Source: Platerodrilus igneus
Lineage: Eukaryota; Arthropoda; Insecta; Coleoptera; Lycidae
DNA length: 64,000 nucleotides
Assembly (NCBI GenBank): GCA_036346225.1
Contig: JARFIW010001190.1
Span: 1,116,001-1,180,000, forward strand
Direction: 5' to 3'
The position numbers and the translations under genes were made by a program. The notes beneath the pieces were generated by a model. The model saw nothing but the letters and a program-made list of their open reading frames with translations, was not told the origin of the DNA and did not search any database. Each line of letters opens with the position of its first letter. The stretch's first letter is position 1. Below are positions 1 through 9,761 of this stretch, piece by piece.

Positions 1-340
1 CAGGCACACGACCTTCGTTAAAATGGATGTCATTGCCCGGCAAACATCAATTGCATTTTTGATTTTAAAGGACGTGTCCATAGATATTTTGAATAACAAT
101 CTATCACCACTAACACATACCTATAATTGGCATTTTCCTTAAAATATTGATCAAATTCGATAAAGTCGGCTTGCCAGAGATCGTCTCTGTGTTTAATAAT
201 GGTACGTTTTCTAGGAAAATTTTTCTGGCTGCTTTATACAATTCTTCAACAACGGTAAGCTTTGACATTATAAGGAAAGTGCACAATACTGGGTAACTAT
301 TATTTTTTCTCTTGATGTGCAATCGACAGTCGAAACCGTT
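1..340 (-). pseudogene. Adintovirus/Maverick-type integrase, partial and frameshifted
   Basis: Minus-strand translation gives pieces of a retroviral-type (rve) integrase core. One frame reads DDLWQADFIEF, which carries the first catalytic Asp in the usual hydrophobic setting, and then VLVVIDCYSKYLW, the typical second strand. An upstream piece with EELYKAARK lies in another frame, and a third shift occurs near position 60, so at least two frameshifts break the gene. The window edge cuts it before the second Asp and the Glu. This style of integrase, beside a packaging ATPase, an adenain-like protease and a double-jelly-roll capsid gene, is what Maverick/Polinton elements and adintoviruses carry. 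It would have inserted the viral or transposon DNA. A retrotransposon integrase is possible from sequence alone, but the neighbours argue against it. Confidence 0.7.
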
Positions 341-356
341 GACATCAATAATAATA

Positions 357-703
357 CTAACGATTAGAACCTTGCAACGTTGGAGATGACAAAGCTGGTG
401 TTGTAGTTAGTGAGATTGACGAGGTTATAGAGGTTGATGCTGGTGAAGTTGTTATTGTCGAGATCGGTGATGTTGTTGAAGTTGATGTTGTTTGCACATT
501 ACACTTTTCCTCAATTGTATTCAGCAGCTGTTTGTGTAAATTACTAATACAGGTATCCACGTATCGCTTATTGGCAGCATCATAATCAGCTTGTGGTTCT
601 ATAACATTACAAAGTTTTTGTATTGCATATCATATTGATCATCAAATGTATAATGAAGCCGATATTTTGTGGATGAATGTGTACCAAACTTATCGATACT
701 CAT
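357..703 (-). pseudogene. Fibre-like/attachment-type protein, frameshifted
   Basis: An ATG at 703 opens a short frame that is broken after about 33 codons. A second frame then continues with EPQADYDAANKRYVDTC and ends in a long Ser/Thr/Pro-rich tail. The pattern of a residue stretch ending in N-K-x-Y-V-D is common in fibre and tail-type proteins of viruses and Mavericks, where it starts a trimeric stalk. The tail is low-complexity and looks like a flexible or glycosylated region. It lies between the integrase and the conserved protein at 718-1597, all on the minus strand. The function is inferred from this motif and context only. One frameshift near 600 makes it a pseudogene. Confidence 0.45.
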
Positions 704-717
704 CTTTCAAAATGCTA

Positions 718-1597
718 TTATGCAATGATCCCTTCTTCTCTGAGCTCTTCTTCAATACTAATTATTTCATTATTGTGACCAGTATGACCTGCCGATTTTG
801 ATGCGTGTAACAATCTAAGTCGCTCAACTAGTTCGTGAGGTGTGTTCCAGTACACATACTCCTTTGTTTTAGCGTTGACTTCTTTCAACAGACCATATCC
901 TACTGGTGCATCTAGTATTGGTTTAATAATTTTGATGTACTTATACGATCTGGAGCCAATAATTTTGTTTTGAGGATCATAGTTCCGTTTAAGAGCGTTA
1001 GTAGCTTCTAAAATCTTTCTGTACTCCTTTTGATCATTCTTGGTATACTTTTCAGGTTTTTTAAGTATTAAAAGTTCATATAATCCTGGAGTGCCTTTAT
1101 AAGTTTTACCATTTATAACTAAATCAGCTGATTTAGGTGTTATGGTAACTAAAGCATTTCCCATACTCCAGTGATCTGTACTAGCATCGTATCGGAGGGC
1201 ACTATGACCATAATCGATTTCATCTTCTGAATTTTGAATGATTAGTTCTATATATTTTCTAGGTAAAGGATGCTCATATCGCTCTAGAAATTCACCAGTA
1301 ACAACATGATCATCATCATCATCATCATCATCCTTTACTTCAACTTTAGGCAAAATGCCAAGAGCAGCAACATCAGCAGAACTATCTGCAACTGCCAACT
1401 TTGATTTCAATTTATGGTTAACAGATGCATATTTTTTGTTTTAGCAATCTGCAGTAATGGTTCAATTATTGGTTTATATGCTGTTTCAACCATTCGCTGA
1501 GTATCAAGTTCACCCTCTTAAGAGCTTTAAGTTTACGATTAATTGAACGTCTAGTTTTCGTTAATCTTTCTTTAATCGTTCTATCAGTGACATCCAT
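718..1597 (-). pseudogene. Conserved adintovirus/Maverick-linked protein of unknown function
   Basis: The longest open piece (718-1410) has 230 residues. Two further pieces in other frames extend it to an ATG at 1597 (MDVTDRTIKERL), so there are two frameshifts near 1,430-1,510. Features seen are a basic N-terminal helix-like part, a run of eight Asp coded by an ATC/GAT trinucleotide repeat (about 1308-1332), a central part with GKTYKGTPGLYELL, and a C-terminal part with YWNTPHELVERL and a final IEEELREEGIIA. From memory, this domain pattern recurs in insect proteins next to Maverick/adintovirus genes; its job is not known to me. A structural or core protein is possible. The Asp run may be a recent repeat expansion. 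Confidence 0.55.
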
Positions 1598-1650
1598 CTT
1601 GTTGGCTTGCAGAGTAGAAACTGAGCTGCAGTAAAGTGGTTATAGAAAGT

Positions 1651-2327
1651 TTATATTGTTATATAACAATCAAATCCCTTTCGATATCGTCCATAATTAA
1701 AGTCTTTTGCAATGCATAGAAAATCATATTTTTCCAGCCAACATCGCGAGCACATTAATTTAAAATGATCAAAAGTCATATCGGTACCAACATGTTCATC
1801 ATATATGTGTTTTAAATTTAAATGATCTTGTTTAAATAGGACAACTATGTTAACATTATCACGTATTAATTGTTTTGGTACTTTAGAATACGTTTGACAC
1901 AGATAAAATGAATCTACACCCGAATGTCGACCCCTGCTAAAATATTCGCGAATTATATCCTGATTTAAGCATGAAATATCGTCAAATATCATTATCGTAT
2001 TTTTACTGATTGCTTCTGGAGGGGTGACATTCTCTTTATCGCTATAGGCGTAGTACTTAATGCCCTTTATAGATTTAAAAGTTGCTCTAAATATTTGTAT
2101 TTAGCTTGTTCCAATGATTTGGAATACACGCACACATTTTCAAACCTTAATCCGTGTGGTGCCTCCAATAAACTAATCATTACATTGGTCTTTCCACATC
2201 CTGATGGTCCGCATATTATCGCCCTGATTGATGTTGGAAATAAAGGTCCATGCTTTCCCACGACTTCAGATTTTAAAAAATTATGATCGTCTATACTTAA
2301 TTGTTGAGGCTGCCGTATAAACTTCAT
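1651..2327 (-). pseudogene. FtsK/HerA-type genome-packaging ATPase, one frameshift
   Basis: Two minus-strand frames make up the gene. The N-terminal piece (2327-2067) has the Walker A motif GPSGCGKT after a short leader. The C-terminal piece (1992-1651) starts with the Walker B strand IMIFDDIS and contains a later YLCQTYSKVP block of the kind used as sensor in packaging ATPases. About 25 codons between the pieces are still readable, so the break is a single frameshift near 2067-2075. This ATPase is a hallmark of Maverick/Polinton elements and adintoviruses, where it pumps DNA into the capsid. The start at 2327 lies only 35 bp from the divergent ATG at 2363, so the two sets of structural genes share a small promoter gap. 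Confidence 0.75.
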
Positions 2328-2362
2328 ATTAAGTCGAATGTTTTAATAATACTAATCAGTTG
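2328..2362. promoter_or_regulatory. Divergent intergenic gap between ATPase and PLA2 genes
   Basis: Only 35 AT-rich bases separate the ATG of the ATPase (minus) and the first ATG of the phospholipase gene (plus). Any promoters for the two transcripts must overlap this gap or the coding ends. The stretch has a TTTTAATAAT run but no clear TATA box. Role inferred from layout only. Confidence 0.3.
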
Positions 2363-3177
2363 ATGGCTAAACGTTGTAAAGGAAGGGTGTTCTAAACACC
2401 TTGATAAACAAATTACCGGTAGAGCTTCATGTACCGGGATACCAATTTTGTGGGCCAGGCACCAAGTTACAAGAACGATTAGTACGAGGTGATTCCGGCA
2501 TTAACGATCTAGATAGATTGTGTCGCGATCACGATATTGCTTATGCTCAAAACCCTGACGACTTGACCGCACGACACAGAGCTGATAAAGTTCTAGCAGA
2601 AGGCGCTTGGAACCGAGTGAAATCGAACAACGCTCAGTTTGGAGAGAAAGCAGCCGCTTGGGCCGTAACCAATGCAATGAAAATTAAAACCAAACTGGGT
2701 ATGGGGGTTACATCAAGAAGGATAAAGAGGAAGAAAAAGAGACAGTGTTGTTCATTTAAAGGGGGCATATTGACACCAATTAGAACTGCTGTAAAGCATA
2801 TTGTCAAAGATTCAAATGTGAAGAAATTTATCAATATGAGTTTACTTGCTGCAAGAAAAGCAGTTAAAACCGCAGGTGGAAAAAAGAGAGTGCGATTTCC
2901 TCGAATTATTCCCATACCCAAAGCAGGAGGCTTTCTTCCATTTCTAGTGCCACTATTTGCAGGTCTTTCAGCTGCAGGAGCACTAGCTGGCGGTGTTGCA
3001 GGGGTCGCTAAAGCTGTCAACGATGCTTCGGCAGCTAAAAAACAATTGGAGGAAAATCAACGTCATAATGTCACCTTAGAGGATATAGCTTTAGGTAAAA
3101 AGGTGAAGGGTTATATCTTTCATCGCGCAATAAAAAGGATTTGCCTTATACTTAAAACCCAATCGAAAAACTTGTAA
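2363..3177 (+). pseudogene. Phospholipase A2 plus membrane-active minor capsid protein
   Basis: The N-terminal domain carries the parvovirus-type secreted PLA2 signature: the calcium loop YQFCGPGT and the catalytic pair in DRLCRDHDIAY. It is followed by a basic stretch RRIKRKKKR, a possible nuclear signal, and a hydrophobic Gly/Ala-rich segment (PFLVPLFAGLSAAGALAGG) ahead of a helix with KKQLEENQRHN. This order of PLA2 then amphipathic or core-like part is known in adintovirus-type elements and would help the particle cross a membrane. The natural ATG is probably 2363, but that frame is closed after ten codons, so a frameshift separates it from the long frame (open from about 2401 with no ATG). 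The extreme C-terminus also looks shifted. Identification of the PLA2 domain is firm. Confidence 0.8.
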
Positions 3178-3179
3178 AC

Positions 3180-3523
3180 TTGCCACGTAGAGCACTATTT
3201 GATTCAGATCTAAAGAAATATGCTAAAGGTTTACCTTTCTTTAGAGGAGTATTTATGCGTGATGCACTGCCAGCAAAGCCTCATGTTAACGAATCTGCTA
3301 TTGTAAACTTAGATGACAACGTTGGAAATGGAACGCACTGGGTTGCATACAAAAACGTGGCAAGAAAGTTATTTACTATGATAGTTTTGGAGATTTAACA
3401 CCACCGCTTGAAATAGTGAGATACTTAAGAGACTGTAATCTTACTTATAATTACAATCGGGAGCAAAATTTTAATACCTCAATATGTGGACATTTATGTT
3501 TGAACTTCTTATACAATAAATAA
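3180..3523 (+). pseudogene. Adenain-like cysteine protease, frameshifted
   Basis: The first frame (to 3398) has the substrate-side start and the catalytic His in GTHWVAYKN. A second frame carries YYDSFGDL (the acidic residue) and later SICGHLC with the catalytic Cys, ending at a TAA at 3521. This His-Asp-Cys order is that of the adenovirus maturation protease family, also found in Mavericks and adintoviruses, where it trims capsid precursors. One frameshift near 3355-3375 separates the His from the other two residues, so the gene cannot make an active enzyme as it stands. No ATG is seen near the start at 3180. The gene begins two bases after the PLA2 frame stops, which suggests the original start is hidden by decay. 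Confidence 0.75.
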
Positions 3524-3558
3524 TTTTATGGTATATAGTTGTTTGATTTTTAAATTTA

Positions 3559-4320
3559 ATGGTAGTCATGACACAAACGTTTACGTTGACAGGTGTGGAA
3601 ACGTGCTTTCTGCCAACTATTTCCTCCAATTGAACTTGATTCAGAATATAAATATGGGTTAGGTTTGGTGGGGTTTTACGGATGCAACTCTATACGCAAT
3701 ATTCATGCAGGTAATAACAAGTTTTATTATTTGGATGATAAAAGGATAATAATAATAATGTTATTGATAACGATGATGATAATAATGCTAAAATAAAAAT
3801 GATTACAATTCCACCTGGAGCATATGAAATTTCTGAACTTGGAAAATATATAAACAATGCAATAGATAGCCCCCAAAGTAGTGCATTGAAGTTTATTCTA
3901 AAGGCTAACAATAACACATTGCAATGCGAAATGAAATCCATGTACACAGTGATTTTTAAACGCAATGATGCTATTGGTCAAATGCTTGGGTTCACTCCTG
4001 GCACATATCAGGCAAATAAAAATCATTTCTCTCAACAATCAGTACAAATATTTGATGCGACCAATATACATGTAGAGTGTAATCTTACTGGTGGAGCGTA
4101 TAGGAATAGCGAGCAGTCACATACAATTTTTGAATTTGATGTACACGTAGAGCCTGGATATAAATTAATTAAAGAACCTGTATCCATCACATACTTGCCT
4201 GTGATCGTTCAACAAATAGATAACATTACGCTACGGTTGGTCAATCAAGAGGGTAAATTGGTGGACTTTGGTGCAGAGAAAGTATCTATTAGATTAGAAC
4301 TTAAAAAATATGGGGCTTAA
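3559..4320 (+). pseudogene. Penton-like minor capsid protein
   Basis: An ATG at 3559 opens a frame that shifts after about 24 codons. A second piece runs to about 3730, and the main open frame (3799-4320, 173 residues) starts inside the gene. Recognisable blocks are PPGAYEISELGKYI, KANNNTLQCEM, GFTPGTYQANK and VDFGAEKVSIRLELKK. From memory these match a single-jelly-roll capsid protein encoded beside the major capsid gene in adintovirus-like elements. At 3,735-3,800 an AAT/GAT trinucleotide run has expanded and pushed the frame into Ile/Met-rich nonsense. The order with its neighbours (protease, minor capsid, small ORF, major capsid) supports the call. It overlaps the next small ORF by 11 bases. 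Confidence 0.65.
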
Positions 4321-4414
4321 TATTTTTGGTGCTAGAGTATACTCAATCAGTTCACCTCAACCTGCAGGTCAGCAAACACCTGGTGCATTAACAGATCAGG
4401 ACGTTCAATTTTAG
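4310..4414 (+). CDS. Small capsid-cluster ORF, 34 residues, probably a fragment
   Basis: ATG at 4310 overlaps the stop of the minor capsid frame, an arrangement typical of compact viral gene blocks. The 34-residue product begins MGLNIFGARVYSIS and is rich in Gln, Pro and Ser before an acidic end. It may be a true small virion protein or the front piece of a longer gene that continues into the next frame. No domain can be assigned. Confidence 0.35.
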   Translation: MGLNIFGARVYSISSPQPAGQQTPGALTDQDVQF

Positions 4415-4444
4415 AATATCTCGGTTATAAAGTGCTTAATAAAC

Positions 4445-5651
4445 ATGGAAGGCGCAATAAGAGGGCTATTCAACAGTGTAGCGTCCGAAGATACGATTAC
4501 AGAATATGATCGTCGAACATATCACCCATATACGACAAACGCCTATGGAAACTCGGATGAAATCAATATTGTTATCCAAAAGCTGATCTTATGACTGCAA
4601 CTTATGACAGCATTATATACTTGGAAGGTACTCTTAGTCCAACAGAAGCTCAAATTAAGGATTATGCTTTCACGAATAATGCCATGTTGTTTCTTTTGAA
4701 GAAATTAGATTTACGCTGGGTGATCAGGTTATCGAAACGGTTAGATTGCCCGGAATTAACAGCACAATCAAAGGCGTTTGTTCGTATACACGCGAGCAAA
4801 GTCGTTGTATGATGCATGCAGGATGGAGTGTGGAAAATAAACCCTTACCTTTGCTTAATGAAGCTAAAGATTCTTTTGCGCTTCAATACCATTAAAGCAC
4901 GTGCTTGGATTTGCCGAAGGATACAAAACACCGTTGCTCAACGTTCGACAAGAATTAACGTTGGTACGTTCAAAGTCTGATATTGATTGTTGTAAGGGTA
5001 CTTCTATACCAAAATTACTCTCACAAAAGTAGTATGGAAAGTACCACACGTAATGCTCAACGATGCCACAAAATTGTCTATTTACAAAGAAATTAACAAA
5101 ATTCGCGAATACAAGTAGCTTTTCATGCACGTGACTTGTATACCTATCCAAGCCTACCGTCCACTACATCTTTGGTTTGGCCTGTTAAGAGTAGTACGGG
5201 TTTTCAGCGCCCTCAATGGATATTCATCACCTTTCAAACCAAAAGCGCAACCATAAGGATGCAGATGCGTCTACATTTAATCATGCAAACGCTACAAATA
5301 TAAAGGCTAATATCAACAATAGAAGATACCCGTATGAGCAGCAAAACCTTTCTTTTACCGACAACAAGTACATGGATGCTTATAATGAATATTTGAATTA
5401 TCGATCTCAATATTATGAACCGTTCGAGAGTTCGGTATGTTCTCTTCTCAGTTATGAGGAGTTTAAACAGCAGCCAATTTTTGTAATCAACTGCACCAGA
5501 CAAAATGAAAGCATCCATAATATAGTAGCAGATTTAAAATTGAAATTGAAGCATCAAAAGCATTTGAAGTTGAAACTGTTGCTTACTGCATGATTATGCA
5601 TGACGTACTTATTGAATATGAACCATTTACTGGCATTATACGTAAACTTTA
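4445..5651 (+). pseudogene. Double-jelly-roll major capsid protein, heavily frameshifted
   Basis: The capsid gene is spread over at least five reading-frame pieces. The start region reads MEGAIRGLFNSVAS and soon TYHPYTTNAYGNSDE. Later pieces carry an inner part with TLSPTEAQIKDYAFTNNAM and VRLPGINSTIKG, a central part with GYKTPLLNVRQEL in another frame, and a C-terminal part with IEYEPFTGII just before the stop at 5651. The blocks lie in the right order over about 1.2 kb, close to a full-length adintovirus/Maverick capsid gene of around 400 residues. Several single-base shifts and at least one stop show that it is dead. Identification rests on recognised blocks plus synteny with ATPase, protease and penton-like genes. 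Confidence 0.65.
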
Positions 5652-5742
5652 AAAATCGTTATTTCTTATAAAAGATGATTGAAATACATATGTAATATAT
5701 TATTTAAATAACAGTGTTTTTGTTAGTATATTATTGATAGTC

Positions 5743-7379
5743 ATGGAGGTTGTTGCTGTTCCACTCGCAGTGCTTTTAATCTTCCTTAATTTCCCCATCG
5801 GCAGGGAAGTGAGGTGTGAAGATGAAATTTACACAAACAGTGAATTTGGCTTAGAAATGGCAAACGTTTATCTAAACAAATATGGATATATTGAAACTCA
5901 TAATGTTAGTGGGGCCTCTATTGAAAATCGCAAATCGATAATTAAAATGCCTTAAAAGCATTTCAAACATATTACCAACTGCCGGTTGATGGTGAACTAA
6001 ATAAAGAAACTTTAAAGTTAATGTCAAAACCTAGATGTACAAATAAAGACAATATTTCTGAAGCATACAATGTACATCAAACCAAATTGACAAAGCGTGT
6101 TTTAAATTACACAGTATTAACGAATGATTTTCGCATCTTAGCTCGGACGGTTGAAGCATTTAAAGTTTGGGCAAAACACACAAATCTTGTATTTATATAC
6201 AATCCACAGAGTTATGATATATTAATAACATTCCAACAACAAAATCATTACATGAGGGCTTCAACAAACCCTAATGAGCGGTGTAAGGATGATTTTGATG
6301 GACCTGGTGGTGGGTTAGCACATGCTTTCTTTCCATCCAGCGACGATGTTGTGTCTGAAATACACATGGATTATGATGAGTCTTGGTATATGGAACACTC
6401 AAATTCACCACCCAGTGGATATATAAGTTATTATGAGGTGCTACTTCATGAAATTGGTCATACATTAGGGTTAAGACATTCAAATAATGTTAATGCAGTT
6501 ATGTATTCATATTTAGAAAATCATCATCTTGATTTACATGAGGATGATATTGCAGGAATACAGTCCCTGTACCCACCACCATCATCAGCATCTACCACCG
6601 TTAAATCAACTACCGCTGCTTTTAAACCTAACTCCCCCAATAAGCCGACCTCACCGAACAAACTACCGCCAGACCTATGTAACATTGAAATTGAACATTT
6701 TCTAATTCTAAATAAACGCATATATATGTTTTATGAAAATGGGTTTGGATATCAGCTCTAAATAGCACTTACATTGAACCGGCTAAGAACATAATAGATT
6801 GGCTACCTTTTCTTCCACACACGTTTAAACGTTTAGATGCCGTATATCAGAAACCAAATGGTGATGTGGTTTTCTTTAGCAACAATCAAGTATATCTGTT
6901 GCAATTTCCTAGCATGCAGCTAGTCAATGGATGGCCTAGAGCATACACTCACTTTTACATTCCTAATCGTGTTCGGGTCAATGCGGCTGTAAATACCTAT
7001 ACTGGACGTACATTGATATTTTATGGCGAAAATCAACTCATGGAATACGATGAATGTACTAAGCAACCCAAAGCACATTTTTACAATCACATGCATTTCC
7101 AGATATTCCTTCGCATATTACAACCATTTTTCGATATACCAATGGTCATCTATATTTTATCAATAAAACAAATTTCACGAATATAGTGAATTTCTAGGCA
7201 AAGTAGTTCAATCTGGCCACTTTGATCTATCCATATTTAACATTTATTGTGCAAACAAAGGATTAATGCAACAACTTTACGATGTATTGACAAAGTTATT
7301 AAAATTGGACAAACTAGTGAATTCGTACTTACAATCTAGCAGTATGTATGATAATTATGATGATGAAAGTTTATCGTAA
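5743..7379 (+). pseudogene. Intronless matrix metalloproteinase with hemopexin region
   Basis: ATG at 5743 starts a hydrophobic signal peptide (VVAVPLAVLLIFLNF). The propeptide ends in a cysteine-switch block, PRCTNKDN. The catalytic domain has the zinc site HEIGHTLGLRHS (6447-6482) and the Met-turn VMYSY, then a Pro/Ser/Thr hinge. The C-terminal part has hemopexin-like pieces such as DAVYQKPNGDVVFF and a Cys near each end. Frameshifts lie near 5,940 (in the propeptide), near 6,750 and near 7,180, so it is broken, yet no intron interrupts it, whereas insect MMP genes have introns. It is directly downstream of the capsid gene on the same strand. Secreted metalloproteinases of this kind occur in some insect DNA viruses, so capture by the virus is a reasonable inference; a processed host pseudogene is the alternative. 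An AATAAA lies at 7401. Confidence 0.75.
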
Positions 7380-7431
7380 TGTTAAAAATGTACAAAATAT
7401 AATAAAAAATTAATTTTAGTTCATTTTATTT

Positions 7432-8244
7432 TTACATCACATAAAAATTTATTTGGAAAAGCAACAATAATTTCATATAAAACTTAAATTCTAAAGAATG
7501 TTGAATAAAGTAGCTGGTTCTTGATAATTTCGTAAGTGCTTGCATATTTTCCGCAACCAATTTACCTGTAGATATAATACAATCATCGTTGATTGCACCA
7601 CACTGTTTGGTAAAAGAGGACGCTATGTTATCTATAAATTGATTATAGATGTAATCAATTGAAGAATCATTAATTGTAAATAAACAATCGTTAACTATGA
7701 ATGCCATTGAAAATAATTTATTAATTGCTTCCTCAGAAAACACGAGCGTAGCACTACCATTATGACTTATTCCAATATATGGAAAGTTGCTGCAGATATC
7801 GTAAATGGCATGCAGCTTTATTCCATAACCAATGGATATTTCTTGATCTCTATATTCAGGTTCCTTTTGTAGAATTAGCATATTACGAAGGAAATGTTCG
7901 CTTCTTAAACTTGAAATTTCATTCCATTCCTTAACATTAAAACATAGAAAGCTTTGTGGAGCAATAACATTAGATATTTGCACTACTGCATTTAGTTCAT
8001 ACCGCGTTGAAATACCAACTTCCAGTAATAAACCCAATTCCACATGTAAAAATGTTGACCATGTTGATACTAATTCCTCGCGATACTTATTAAATGCTGT
8101 AGGACGTGTTGATTTTAGTGATAATTCTGCGTTTGCATCAGCCCATGAAAAATTTGCATTATCATTTTGAATTGCATCGACCGATAAACAATTTGCATTA
8201 CCACCATTCTTATTCAAGTTTTTATTAACTGTTGCAGCATACAT
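7432..8244 (-). CDS. Hypothetical protein, 270 residues
   Basis: This is an unbroken minus-strand frame with a plain ATG at 8244 and a polyadenylation signal (AATAAA on the minus strand, 7430-7425) directly after the stop. I do not recognise the family. It has no signal peptide, no transmembrane segment and no motif I can name; the N-terminal 40 residues are Asn-rich and the rest looks like a folded alpha/beta protein (for example EISIGYGIKLHAIYDIC). It converges on the metalloproteinase gene and lies 58 bp downstream of another minus-strand ORF. It is one of only three frames in this region without visible breaks, which suggests later arrival or continuing selection. Confidence 0.6.
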   Translation of the reverse strand: MYAATVNKNLNKNGGNANCLSVDAIQNDNANFSWADANAELSLKSTRPTAFNKYREELVSTWSTFLHVELGLLLEVGISTRYELNAVVQISNVIAPQSFLCFNVKEWNEISSLRSEHFLRNMLILQKEPEYRDQEISIGYGIKLHAIYDICSNFPYIGISHNGSATLVFSEEAINKLFSMAFIVNDCLFTINDSSIDYIYNQFIDNIASSFTKQCGAINDDCIISTGKLVAENMQALTKLSRTSYFIQHSLEFKFYMKLLLLFQINFYVM

Positions 8245-8302
8245 GTTTCTACTTTGAACGCAAAACTCTAACTATTTACGATGGTGGATTTTACCGGTTG
8301 AA

Positions 8303-8812
8303 TTATTGACTATAATTATTCATCCAATACTTCAGTACAATCGCATTTTCCGCTGCACAACTGAATGATGTGCAATGTCTTGCGTGATATGAACATTTTG
8401 AAGTGTTGGGGCAATTCCACTCCTTTAACTCTTGTAAAGAAGGTGGACACCCCAAAGCTTCAACATTGATGATGTTGAGGTTAGAAAATTCGGACATTAC
8501 CCATGCCCGTTTTTCTAACCCCTTTACATATACATTCGTCGCTTCATTTAATATTGGACTTAATACATGTTGCAAGCATCCATAGGGCAACTCACCACAC
8601 TCCCACTTAATACCATGAAAATGTTCTATTAGCCATGCATTTTGACGTTTATGGTCTAGCAATAATTCACCCCATGGATGCGGTGGTTTTAGTATGTAAG
8701 TACTTACATCATTTGATGATGCCAATAATGGAACAATAGCGACTTCTTTATATATGAACTTATTGTTTACAGTTTTGAACCCTTGAACATCTAACACTAT
8801 TGAAGTATTCAT
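8303..8812 (-). CDS. Conserved virus/transposon-linked protein, possible exonuclease-like fold
   Basis: The frame is open from 8845, but the second Met at 8812 (MNTSIVLDVQGFK) is the better start because the protein core begins there. A hydrophobic strand ending in an acidic residue (IVLDVQGF) followed by FIYKEVAIVP is the arrangement that opens DEDDh-type 3'-5' exonucleases. Later blocks are NVYVKGLEKRAWV, LGCPPSLQEL and a C-terminal Cys/His cluster, CSYHARHCTSFSCAAENAIVLKYW. I recall this protein type as widespread in insect repeats and virus-like loci, without a proven function. An RNase-H-fold nuclease is an inference; the Cys/His cluster may bind zinc. A run of TA repeats at about 8873-8891 lies just upstream and may act as TATA region. 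Confidence 0.55.
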   Translation of the reverse strand: MNTSIVLDVQGFKTVNNKFIYKEVAIVPLLASSNDVSTYILKPPHPWGELLLDHKRQNAWLIEHFHGIKWECGELPYGCLQHVLSPILNEATNVYVKGLEKRAWVMSEFSNLNIINVEALGCPPSLQELKEWNCPNTSKCSYHARHCTSFSCAAENAIVLKYWMNNYSQ

Positions 8813-9366
8813 TTTGCAATATTGACGCTGGCTGTTCAATAACAAACAGAAACTAACATCTTAACTCAATGTCTCCATATATATATATATGCTTTGCAAC
8901 AAGATTCCCCACATAGAAACGACGTGATTATTTTAAATTTATGCGATTGTATAATTATATACAATCCCATTATATTTAATGTATGCATTAAAACATTCCA
9001 ATGTGGTTATAAAATTATTCACGTTTTGTAGAAAACCATTAAAATTTACATTTGAATCTCATTGCAACTTTGTAACCTTGATGCTAATGAACGCTATTAT
9101 TAACTTCTATTGTTTGAGAATGACGCAAAGAAAGAATACCTGATGCTACACCTTGAATTATAAAAGTTAATACATGTAAATTCTTCAAAAATTAGTATGC
9201 TAAATACAGTGTTGATGTTTCATCATGACCAAATAACTACATCAATTGAATATATATCAAACAGGATTCTGAATAGTACACGGTTGATGTGGATATAAAA
9301 TTATTCATGGTTTTAGCAATAAAATTTAAAATATAACCTTGCTTATAAGTTTATTACATTTCTAAG

Positions 9367-9377
9367 TATATATAATA
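9367..9377 (+). promoter_or_regulatory. TATA-like box of the small spliced gene
   Basis: TATATATAATA ends 27 bp before the ATG at 9405. If transcription starts 25-30 bp downstream of it, the 5' leader would be almost absent. The placement supports 9405 as a real gene start. Confidence 0.4.
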
Positions 9378-9404
9378 CAGTAAATTTAACCATTAACTAA
9401 CAAA

Positions 9405-9756
9405 ATGAAACCAACTGCAATTATATCGCCAACAAATAGAACTGGGGTGCCCTGGTTCGCAAAGCCGACAGTGAAGCGTCAAATGCTTAGACTCTTAAAC
9501 CCGTAAGTAACAAATATTTATTTGTATAAACTAATTTTCAATTTATATTTACTACTGAAAAAATTGTTATATAATAAAACTTAGGTTTATTTTTTCTTAT
9601 TGTTACAGTAATATGCGATATACGGAGGTGGCAGACCGACATACGCCAGCACAAATGTCACCACCACCACCACAACCACCACAACCATGGTCCCCAGATG
9701 ATGGCGAAGATTTACTTACTTTGCTAAATGAATTTATAGAAAGAAGTATTCATTAA
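9405..9756 (+). CDS. Two-exon small proline-rich acidic-tail protein, 81 residues
   Basis: Exon 1 is 9405-9502 and ends at a consensus donor (gtaagt). Exon 2 is 9609-9756 after a pyrimidine-rich tract and TTACAG. Joining them gives exactly 82 codons with the stop. Exon 1 codes for a basic part (PWFAKPTVKRQMLRLLN). Exon 2 gives a Pro/Gln run and an acidic, leucine-rich end (DDGEDLLTLLNEFIERSIH) that looks like a short amphipathic helix. AATAAA overlaps the stop codon (9756-9761), and a TATA box lies upstream. Signals for splicing, start, stop and polyadenylation are all intact, unlike the broken neighbours. I do not recognise the family. It could be a small regulatory protein of the viral element; without transcripts this remains an inference. 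Confidence 0.55.
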
Positions 9757-9761
9757 ATAAA

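Noticed and set aside
110..322. 70-codon minus-strand ORF as a separate gene
   Set aside because: It is partly the integrase N-terminal piece and partly a shifted frame of the same gene.
2634..3020. 128-codon minus-strand ORF opposite the PLA2 gene
   Set aside because: It is an antisense shadow of the Ala/Gly-rich and basic coding sequence; no motif.
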